Part shown: one piece after another, positions 47,124 through 58,900 of the stretch
Position numbering within the stretch: position 1 is the stretch's first letter
Layout of the letters: each line of letters opens with the position of its first letter
DNA from: Apostichopus japonicus
Taxonomy: Eukaryota; Echinodermata; Holothuroidea; Aspidochirotida; Stichopodidae
Reading direction: 5' to 3'
DNA: 64,000 bases
NCBI RefSeq assembly: GCF_037975245.1
Contig: NC_092572.1
Span: forward strand, 1,403,501-1,467,500
The notes under the pieces: generated by a model
Seen by the model: only the letters and a program-made list of their open reading frames with translations
What the model was told of the DNA's origin: nothing
The model's database searches: none
Made by a program: the position numbers and the translations under genes

Positions 47124-50100
47124 CTGAAACAGGAAACAAAATATGTTAGCCATACTAAATATATGAAATGACAAATTGATATCAGCTATGGAGCAAAAAC
47201 AGTAGAGAAATATATTGGTATAGATTTGGTATAGATTAGTAGCAGTTGATCAAGGCGAAGGATTCTGCTCGTTTAAGTCATGCATCTCAGGCTAGGTCTA
47301 TACGCAGCGATAAACCTAACTGTACGCTTAATAGAAGTGCTGTATCCGAATAGTAGTCAACGTATTGGTGCGATAAATCTGCCTCAAATGTGTAACTTGA
47401 TGTAAACTGAGTGAAACACGAATATAAGATAATTAATAATTAACCACATGTGCAAGACAAGATCTGACTGTAACGAGCAATCAAAATGTGCATAAAACAT
47501 TTTGTATGAATGTAGACACATTATCTTAACCCCAGTCAAAATAATAAAGTCTCTGTATGAATGATCTTGCATCATAGATGCAGTGGTGTACGTATTGTCC
47601 AATGTTTAATGCCACAAACGGCCCAAAATAATCAATATATATGTCTGGCATTACGGTATAGGCTGGGCCTAGGCCTCGTTGGAGCGACTCATTGCAAGCA
47701 AGGCAATTTGCATTACCAATTCCTAATGACGATGGCTTTCAAATATATAGCTTTATACAATTAACTATACACATAACAGAGGGTATATGGACTACAGAGA
47801 GTTCAGAATAGCCTGGTTAAGAATACAAATCTAGTGACAAGGTCCGATTATGAGTACAGGTATGGTGAATGATTTCGAGAAAGTCATAGGCATAGTATAT
47901 TATCTGCGCCTCTCAAGTACAATGCCCATATGTATTACATGGCATATATACTTGACTTTCAAGTCAATTATCACTTCATCAGCTATGCATGAACATTCCA
48001 AAAATCTAAACCTAAAAGCCAAATAAGCGATTTCCAGCAAAGGAACAGAGGGCTCTGACAGACATTTATATTTGAAAGCAAATCCCATAACGTAGGGACC
48101 TTTGTAAAAATTTGATAATGTAAGGGGCATTGTCATACTGAATAATCTCATCATTAAACTGAACTTTTGTTACGTTAGAAATGCTTTCTAGCAGAGAAAG
48201 TTACAAGAAATATTTTCAGTTTTTTACACCTGCTAGGTGCAATACCCATATTGTTAGTACAAGGTCCAAAACCCTAATCAAGACTCGAGCCGCCATATTT
48301 CCACCTGTAAGAATCGTTGCGCAGAGTGCATGTCAGCTTGTTTGAACTATTTACTTGATATTTCCAACGTTTAGAGAACTCCCGCGACCCACCGATTTGA
48401 TTTTTCATGTTCGAAGCAACTCTTTGGTCTCAATAAACCGATACACTTGCAATCCGATACTGTGTGCTTTGTATAAATACATTCCCCAACGCACAACTTT
48501 ATATTACGGCCCACCGCCTGCAAAAAGTATGTTTTGATCAGGACGACGACTTGGGAATTATTTTATTCTCCAGCAAAGCGACTTTCAGGGAAAAGTTTGA
48601 ATCTAGTCATACAAAGAACTGTCGCTTCAATGCTAAAATAAAATTTTAAATATTAAATACCGTATTATCAAGTTTTTTTTTTGAAGAGTGACATTGATAG
48701 AACTTCTATATAAACGTAAAATTAAGGATAAGTAACTTGTAACCGAGTAACGACTGACTTAAATTTACACCTATTTAATATAAAGTTGAGTATCAAAAAA
48801 ACAATGCACTGAACAGGGCTCAAATTTAACGGTCGTTTTTTTTCGGCCGAGACCACCAAAAATCACGTCGGACAACCCAAAACACTACTTAGGTTGTCCA
48901 AAAGACAACTAGCGTTTGCCGTAAATGTTCAACACTTCGAAAAATCTCAACAAACTCCCTTTTTTAAATCATAATCTGCTTCCAAAAAAGTAATAGTGTT
49001 AGTATCGCCCCCATCCATATTAGAAATAACGTAAGAAATAAATAACATTTTGGTACGTTCCGTAATGAAGGGGAAATCCTATACTTTAGCTGTATGCAAA
49101 CCCCTTCGCATCGCTAAAACTTAAGCATATTTCGTTATTAGTATAGACAGAATGTGGAAAAAAAATCATTCAAAATATTGTTTGTTATGTTTTTCATAGG
49201 CCTAACTGTCAGTTTGTGTACTTGGGGTTTGCTTCCACAAAATGTTTGCCGGAAGGGAGCAGTTTGAAGGTTTTGCATCCCTGGTTAAAAAATTGCTTCC
49301 CAGGTGCAGAATCCTGCATTCGTAAAAGGTTGTACACAAATAGTTCCTTCCATGATTTCCGCAAAGTCGATCTCCGTAAGACTAGTTGCCAAGTATAAGT
49401 CTTTAGCCTCATGGCCGACAGACTAGGCCCGCGTAGCCTAACGTTGCGGTACTTAAGTATGGCTCTCGCGCAATGTGTGCGATGTACTATGTCTGGCAAC
49501 TCCAGTTGTATTTTTTTATGCACTCACTGGACAACCAAAATCCTTCAGACAACCAAATATGAAAGCAGGGTTGGCCGAAGAACAACCTAAAAAGTTTCTT
49601 TAAAATATATGCCCTTTCTATTGGTTCATTGGTTCTGATTGAATAATTCTCTACAAACATTATTTATCAGCAATTCGATACAGCACCGTTTCATATTTCT
49701 TCTGGTTAATTTTGATAAATATTTGAGACATCTTTATGTGTGAAAGATATCCAATACAAAAAACTTATTTTTTTATCAAATGTCATCATTTTAAGAATTA
49801 ACAGCAAACTAATAATCTAAGTCATATCAGCAATTCATCTCATTCTGCATATGCCGGAATGATTCTGTGTAAATAATTTAGTACTACTAGGTGAAGGTAT
49901 AACTTGTATAACTAGGGGAATTAATACTTTAATTCCCAAGGTGATACATCCTTAACCGGCTTAAAGTTAACAGGGTCTTATAAAATAAAATTGCAAATGG
50001 TTGTCTACTATAAAATAAGACAATTCACTTCTAAGGAAGTTATAGGCATCTTAACTTATCAGTTGTAATTAAAACGGTCTCAGTAACTACCTTTGGATCT

Positions 50101-51658
50101 TTAAGACAATCGTTAAAAATATCTCTAGTTGTATGGCCACTGTAGCATACACTTTCACTAACTTTCGTGATATATTTTACATTTAAAGCATAACATGCCA
50201 AAACCGTCTGCTCTTGTGACGAATGGAATCGGCATTATGCTAAGAAACTATCTGTTCACAGATTCATGTTGATAATCACACTAAGCTGCTCTTGGAAGAA
50301 ACGTTATTTTTTTTTTAAAGTTTGAAAGTCTTAAGTATTGTCAGTGTTTGTACAGCAGCAACTTTAACTTATTTCTGAGCGTGTAGTGACGTTATTTATC
50401 ATCTATATCATGTTTCAGCTTTCAGTATTTCCCTTCTTTCTCTTCACTTTCAACATTTGACGACAAACGGGACAAATGAACTCCAACATCATCGTTTCCA
50501 AAATATAATCTGAACGAGAGCCTTAAACGGGATAAAATAGTGATCTTTGTTTGTTGTTAATAGTACTGATGGAATACAAAACAGCAGAGTTATGTTACCA
50601 GGTACGTATATTAACAAAGAAACAGCAGTCTGACAACATGCAAAGAAACATCATGATTGTCTTAAATTTAGCTTAAACCTATTACCTTTAAACCTATGAA
50701 ATCGATATACATATATATATATATATATATATAAATTATATATATATATATATAAATTATATATATATATAAATATAGTTAATAAGTTAATCAGCTATTA
50801 TTCAGCCAAAACCGATTAAACATTTCGTTTGATCTAAGTTCATGTTTTAAATACTAAAGGCATTTTGCAGTGTATTAATATTATCTATAATAGCAAATCT
50901 TCTATCAATGTAAACTTAGCAGCATTGGTACAAAGTAACGCTCAGCTTGCTTTTGACTTACAAGCTTTAATTCGTTGCAATTATGTTGTTGAACCTCAAA
51001 TTTACAATATTTACTATTTATTTCTTTGCCTGTGTGGAATGTTTTCTTAATCTAATTAGCTTTAATTTCATAAGATTTCTGAGAAGCGGTACACTTCTAT
51101 TATGTATTTATTGGTATATGGTGGCTATATGAATGGATCAATGAAGTAAATAATAGTTAATACGTAATGAAGCAAGATAAGCAAAATGGATAATAACACT
51201 TTTAGTATACGCGTTGTTCATACATGTCGACATAATATACGATGATGCAATTGTTTCTCTTAATTTACGATCTTTACAGTTGACTTTATTAAATACCATA
51301 ACCAATAACAACTGCTCAACACATGTAAGTTAATTGATATACATGGGTGAAATATCTCACAACAAAGCGTTCTACAGTACCCACTACCTTTCTTAAATCA
51401 GAATCAACAAGAACGATTCACAAAAACTACGCTACTGCAAATACATGTTCATTTACATCAACTATAATTTTGATTAACTTAAACGGTTGCAATACATTCC
51501 TCTTACATAGAAAACGGTTACTACCTTACACTTCTGTTTCAATGTATGACTTAACGGTACGTATTGACATTAAACGTTAACGGTCGGTCAGTTAAAGATT
51601 AATTCAGATTTGTATTCATCATTTTTCTTATCTGATTTGTATGATATATTATTCGTTA
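47124..51658. other. Interval between genes B and C, no gene seen
   Basis: It probably holds the promoter and 5' UTR exon of gene B, but no element could be pinned down. A (TA)n tract lies at 50,710-50,782. The 49,523-49,209 minus-strand frame lacks recognisable motifs and is flanked by repeat-like GACAACC words (48,870-48,910; 49,525-49,600), suggesting decayed repeat DNA. Confidence 0.5.
50710..50782. repeat. (TA)n-rich tract
   Basis: Three TA runs separated by AAATTA. Simple repeat in the B-C interval. Confidence 0.85.
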
Positions 51659-52929
51659 CTAGACCATGTTCTCCTCCAAGCTGGGATGAATGTCTTCTTC
51701 AGTCGTACACTTTGTCCACACTGCTTCTTCCCAAGACAGTTTTGCAGGATTTTCTTCCCCTTTAAAGCGGAAAACTGGAAGTGAAAGTAAGCAAATCCGT
51801 CACAAAAATGATCTTATAGGACTATAATCATGGCATATGTACGTTGCAAACTTCCTCAATGTTTGGAACCTCTCGACACTCAATCAGTGTCCATAGTTGG
51901 TCCTGGTGTCCTCATTTAAAGTGGGAGGGTCGGTTTTAAATCCCTGAGGAGGCTGGAAGTTAAATTACTCTTCTGGATTTTCCAACTAATTGCCATATAA
52001 AAAATACACATATTCGTTTGCCTAAGTCGTTAACTTCCATTTCATATAAGTGAAAACTTTCAACTTTCAACTTTCGAGTGTCCATATGATTACCATGGAC
52101 GGTTTGGATTAACAGAAAATTCTGGCAATACAGGAATTTACCTATTTAGAAAGTATTTAATGAAGATTAAGCTTAATATAAATCTTTACTGTATACCTGA
52201 TAGGTTTGTCGTTGAGTAGTTATCCAGTAATTTAATCACAGGAAATGTCTCTGGGACCTCTGTATCATGAAACCTTGCAGAGAAAAGTTTTAAAATATGT
52301 TTTTAAATATGTCTATTTTTAATAAAGAAAAGGGACTAAATATAAATGAGGTATTTCACTTTGGATTGTACGTAGCTCTTTCAGATTAAACACAATGTTC
52401 AAAGATGACGAACGCTCGAATTTATATAGAACGTGAAAGCGTTACCAGACAATTTGGGTCAAGATTTGGAAACCAATAATTAAAATGAATAAGGAAGTCT
52501 GCCTCACCTCTACGGGTTGTTTTTGTAATGCTAACTGACTTTCTGATATAGTCTTATGTGACACAGAATAAGAAAGTACATGTGTGCAGCAATAATAGCT
52601 TTGAAAACAATGAATGCATTGCACAAGTAACTAACTTTTATATAATTAATATGACAAATACACTAACTACTCAAGTCAAGGAAGTCAAGGAGCGTAGAAA
52701 ATGTGTACAGAATTATATAATTTGTAATGCAATAACATTAAGAAATAGTAAAATAAGATTAAGCTTACTCTAGTGTTAACTTCTGATGTGATAGGGTTCT
52801 AAGGACGGCTATGAAATCTATCTCTGTAAAGGGAAAGTTGTGGATGACCAGACGCTGCTCGATCTTTGGTAAGCAGCTGAACAATTTTATAGGACATGCC
52901 CCGTATATTGTCAAAGATTTGATGACTCT
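51659..52929 (-). CDS. Gene C three tail exons
   Basis: Exons 52929-52769 (…SLTIYGACPIKLFSCLPKIE…LVIHNFPF), 52273-52197 (FHDTEVPETFPVIKLLDNYS) and 51759-51659 (LSWEEAVWTKCTTEEDIHPS, then a TAG) follow the NACHT exon with the same phases as in A and B. Conservation of three small exons across diverged paralogues is the best evidence that the tail is translated and selected. Confidence 0.7.
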
Positions 52930-55900
52930 CTGTCGGTTTGAAATAAAACAATTAGTGAAAGTTTATTATCTGAATATGAAACGTGTAGGTATTGGATTTT
53001 TTGCAATTTCGGCTTACATGGTGGTTTTGGGGAAACGACGAGATCCAACAAAAAGAGATCACTGCCCTTGATGATATAGCTAAGAGGATTAAGGTTGTCA
53101 TTTAATTTAGGTTGACTGGGACACTTCCACTATTAGATAAAGGATACCACAACCGTCAAAAGTGTCTTACGTTGTACTTACTTGTTGAGGAACGATGCAT
53201 TACCGCTTGTTATATTTTGTGTACTATATTGTGTATTACTGTGAAAAATACAACATAATACTTACATCTGTTTCTTTTAAAGTCTTCAACAAGCGTAGCA
53301 TTGCCTCTTGGAAGTACTCATGTTTGATATGATTGAACACTAACTTCTTCAAATGTAACATCATAGCGCATGTCATGTAGTCATTGTCATTTGCTCCTCC
53401 TACTTCAAGCAAACAAACTAGTAGATCGAAATCGAGATCGATGTATTTAGATTCCATTAGAGCTTTGGTGGTTTTAACCATATCTGGGAAGTCATTGCAA
53501 TATGTTTCTACTCTGCGTTTTATATCTTCGGTGTTCGCCTCACTGCAAAAAACTGTGGCTAAATACCAGGAAACTACAGGAGATCTTGTTAGAACATCTT
53601 TATCACATAAAATACTTTTGTACTTGTTTTGGTCAATGAGTTTGCACTTGTATTGCTGTCGCTTTTTTGCTGAAAGTCTCCGTATCTTTTCCTCACTGTT
53701 AATATCCAAAAACTTGTTAAAGAATTTCTTTCTATTTTCTTCATTTAACCCTTTCAAGTGTACCTTAGTGTAATTTCCTTTCATAACCTTCATGGCTTCA
53801 ACATTACGGGAGGTAGCCCAAACTTTCATCTTTTTAAAATGTGTGTTATCGGATTCCAAAAGCTCTTCTATCGTTAGAAAATTTACATTTGTATTGGCAT
53901 TGTTCGAAGAAGTGTTACAACACCTTGACCAATTGCTGATTCCATCTAACAGTACAATGCTCTTTTCCCTTTGTAAATCACAAATAAGACTGTAGATTTC
54001 CTTTTTAGAGTTATCGCGTTTCATCAATTTCAGGAATTCCTTCAATACACAAGCTCCTCTAGGAGCATGATCAAGCTGAAGATAGATCAGAATAACATCT
54101 TTGAGAATTTGTCCATTCGCCCACTTGATTGCTATGCTTCGAAATAAATGTGATTTGCCAATACCAGACTCGCCGACAAATAACACCCGCTTTTCAGTGT
54201 CGCAGTTGTGTAAGGCTTTAACAAGTTCATCGTCATTTGTCACATTGTGCACTGAGCTACTCTCGTCGACCAGTAATAAATTCTCTGCAGGTTCTTTGGT
54301 GTTAGTCTCCTGTGTATTATCCGTGACTGAATACGATATGTCGTACTCGCAATCAATACGCCAGCTTGATCCTAGTGGAATATATGTCTGTTTGATCCTT
54401 TTCATCCAAGTATCTATATATCAGAAAATATGTAAACTTGAAAATATTTATTGACCTACATACATAATAATATTTCATATAAAATACAGTTGACAATTAT
54501 TTGGGACAAATCAAACGTCTGACTCATGAGTGGATGAATTTCCGCAGCATTAACGAGATTGGTTACCAATGTCAATAGCAGTGGTGTAAGTGTTGCAGTG
54601 TAAGTGCTGCAGTGTCGGAAGTACGGTACCAAATGTTGTGAAACCTTAATTAAAAGCGTTACTATGCATTCCATTATAGAAACGAACTAACCATTCCCTA
54701 ACCTTAGAGTCTTTATTGGGGCGATGTACCCCTCCATTAGCAGACATCCAGCAAATACATTTACACCAAAACAAGGTTCCGTTGTTTGCTACTGCTTTGT
54801 CGAGGGAAACTTTAATCGGACACAAGCTCAGGCAGATGTTTTTCCTTCATAATTATGCATTATATTACGGCACCCGTATACTGTGTTTGGTGTGTGGCGG
54901 GGAGTGGGGTGGAGTGGTGGGTTGGAATTGGTCCGAATCGCCGCCTGCAGTCTGCCTCTCCTAATTCTTGAAACATATGCGTCAATACGTTGATAGAGTA
55001 TGTTTAAATTCAAATATGAATATATGAACAGAAAAACAAAATCAAATAACGGTCGCTTTTCGGACTTAAGGAAATATAACTGTGTTACCAATGACTTCCG
55101 TGGACAATTTCAATGCGATTGGAATGTGTACAACAAGGAATATAGTTTATATGGTTAATTTGGCAACCAGGAGGAAAGAGGCACGTTTGCTTTCTTTGAT
55201 CATGTTTTACCTGCATGGATGAAGTGTGTCACTTATGGGCATAACATACATGACACATTTGAATAAACTCTACGTTTTCAGTAAATCATTTGTTATTCAA
55301 CAGTAACACTATTCCCTGTTAGGGAAGTTGTGGTCAGGGAACGTCGATGGTCAGCAGCAGGAATGGGAATTGAATTAATCGTGTACGCCATACTGCAACG
55401 TTTGTACTCAATTCGTGTGCCTCTTCACTTATAGGCACAACATGTTGTATAAACATAACTTATAGGCTAAATTGATAGGGTTTGAAAAGCCCGAGGGCTC
55501 CGAAAATTTACGAGCGGGTTGCACATAACCCACTTTAACTTTGGACTGGAGCAACATTTAAGGCAAAATCCGAGTAAGATCCGGAAATATTTAGCTGTTA
55601 ACATACATTGTGACAATGATATTGAAAAGAAAGGTATTCCACACTGCAACATGAAACCCTCATCTCAATATTTTGCTCATCACTTGAGATATGGTTGATT
55701 GCATCTGACCTATATTGAATGACAAAACCCTCTGCTAACACAAGGAGATCACAGTGGAAGATGATGTTATCCTGGCAACCAATCCATAATCATCTTGTTG
55801 AATTTCCCCCTTAAACCTAGTACCTTTCAAATATTTACTTAGCTATCAAAGTTCTCTGCATATGAATTTCAGCAAAATGTAGAAAGGTTTGTTTCATCTG

Positions 55901-58900
55901 TGGACAACCGATTGACAAATTATAGAGAACCATAAATGACAAAGATGTTTTTGTTACTGGAAATGATTGATTTCTAAGAATCGTGTCTTCGTCTGCTTAC
56001 AGCAGATATTATTCAGGTCAAAATTGTAATCATGACCGTCGTACAGGGACTGATCTGGCGTTGAAGTAAGTAGGAAATCGGTTTTACCGATCGCTACGAA
56101 AAAAAAAACATAACATTACATAAACTATACGACAAAAAAATACCTTTTCGTAGTAGTCGTTTAAGTAGTCGAAATATTCCGTAGAACAATAATGCAACGT
56201 TCACTGCGATCCATGTAGGAACAACGTATAATAATTGTTCTTTCCATATGCACAGGCCTGCACAACAGCTCTCTGATATGAAATGTGTACAAAGACACGA
56301 TTAAGAAAGTTGCATTCTTATCACGATGGCATGAATATGTTACGTGATTCTGAATAGGTCCTATAAATGTTATAAGCCATCTAACCGATACCATTTTGGT
56401 GTGTGTGTTGGACATTACCCATATGCTAATCTGGCAACTGTAACATAAGAAGGTGCTGATATTGGAAAGCACGGTTTAATTAAAGTCAAGATTCCAACTT
56501 TATATGCTTGGTCTCAATTTTCTGAGCCAGCTGTCTCATCTTATTTTAGATATGTTGTGCTAGCATTGAGTCATTATCAAATGATTTGCACAATTTAGAT
56601 ATTCAAAAGAGGAAAAGGCGTTGTCGAAAACCACGAAAATATCTTAACTACAAGTATGTTCTCTTCGGCCGAAGCTATAAATGAAATAAACAAACCCTAT
56701 CGTGTAACCTTCTACTGGTGAACTACGTGTTCCTTGTGTCAATCCTACCAGCAATTGTGTTGTAAGGGGGGTTCGTTTGTAAATTTTGAAGAAAAATTAA
56801 GGTTTTACTAAAATCCCTATCATCCGTTAAGATGAAATACTATCATACGGTCGATGATGAAGACGCCCACTGCAAAAGTGAAACCGGATCAAATATTTAT
56901 CTTTAAATATGGTGAGCCATAATAGTAGTGCATATGGCAAAGACATGTATGAAGTGCCATATGTGACAATATTATATACCTTATATATTGATTATAACGA
57001 GGAATATATGTTAGTTATGCAGTAATATATATGACTTATGTTTGTTCTTCATATATATACCTTATGCATAACCTATATATATCGCATATCATATATATAT
57101 CGCATAACATATATATATTATTCGTTATAACCTTTATATATTATATACTATTTTGTCATGTTCGGCGCGGTAATATATATAGATTATAAAAGTGTGAGTG
57201 GCACGCGAGTGGGAGGAGCCGTTATGCAAATCGCGTTCGCAAGTACCATGCATGTGTACGATCGTATTGTTGATAAACTTTTTCGATGGAGCGCGGGCAA
57301 AAGGACTTGTATAGTACTATACTAGTGCTTCAGTATATACCTACACTGTACTGCAATAGAAGAATAGTTAGTTTTCTTCCCTAGTAAATAGGCTTGCTGA
57401 GCCTGTCGCAAACACTGATCTGTGCACTAACTGGATTGGCGGCTCGCCGCTTCAGAACGCTAGTTGGTCTATTCCCTGTGAAGCGGCCATCTTGAATCAC
57501 CCAAAAAGACGCCATACATCTTTTGTTCTGTTACTAGCTAGGTACGGAGTCGGCAGTCAGCACTTCGCATTATCCTTAAGAAATAACTTTACCTCACTCG
57601 TTTAACATCTGATGTTTTGAAAAAAAAAATGCCTGTTCAGCCTATGGATGCACAAACCGGGATGTTCGTGGAAACGAGAAAAGGGGTTAACATTTCACAG
57701 GTAGGCTATGCCGATTACTTGGGATGAATTCTAGTTAGTCTTTTGTACTACGTTGTATGCACTGGCGAGAATATGGACGTGTTTCGCGAAAGAAATAAGT
57801 TACATGATAAGTAACGTTAGCTTTTCGTCATATTTAGGTCTACTTGCATCAAAGTACAGTTTTCAGTACACTGCGTGACGTACTGAATACATGAGGAATT
57901 ATGTGTAGCTTAATAATTGAAAGGGTATATACATAGGCTCACCACCTAACTCAGTTTCGAAAACAGAGAGTTGTTGCCTAACTCAAGGCACAAGGCTAAG
58001 CTTGACTTATTTGGAAATTTGAAGCCTCACCTTTTATGAATGAGAATTACCAAGGACAGGTTACAATTCAATTGATCTGCTGCCTACAGGTGAAATTATT
58101 TCGTTTCTACAGATTAATTTTATATTTATATTATAAATTTTGATGTTTTGTTTATGTAATTTGCAGATTACTCCAACTCATAAGCCACCATCTGCAAGAC
58201 GATCCAGCCCAATCCCATGTACAAAACATGAATTACCAAATGCGGAGTGCAGTGAACCTGGAGTACCCCTGGAGATAATACATATGCTATAATGGAGTCT
58301 CCTAGAAAGCTAAAGCGCAAAATACCCGACATCACATATATTTTCATGCATATTGTGTTGAAACTATTTATCTTTTCATTCTTTTTATGTCAAGAGACAT
58401 GTTCAAGAGCATAAGAGACCTCATAGAGAAAGTTTCATGAGAGCAATATTAGCAGAAAGACATGACAGTTATCACACATGGGGGAAGGGGGGGGGGGAGG
58501 GACTGATGTGGCTGAACATTCCAAGTTTAAAAATGATAGAACTTTTAGCAAAGATTTTGTCAGTACTTTTTAGGCTCTGTTGCCATCATAATTATCACAT
58601 TTCTGCCATCCAATCATACAGTTAATGAAGAAGAAGTATAAGTTTCATTATGTTTTTAAACAATGGAAACATTTCTCTGACCTCTAGTGGCAAAACATCT
58701 TGTGATTTCATATTGTTTGGTGTTGAAGTTCTTGTATAAGTTAAATGATAATTTTCAAGGACTAGAAGCATTTCATGGACTTGCAGGTGCCACCCTATGT
58801 ATTGTTTACTTTTTTATACCTTTATAGTCTTTTTGGAAAGTTTCATGACATTTTTAACCACCAGAAGCATTGCACTGACTTCCTTACCTTTATAGTCTTT

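Noticed and set aside
49209-49523. 104-codon minus-strand frame
   Set aside because: No recognisable domain or splice context, and repeat-like flanks; not supported as a gene.
57629-57700. 24-codon ATG frame ending at a donor
   Set aside because: Its sequence is meaningless, while the other frames of the same bases give THAP signatures; treated as a decayed THAP exon.
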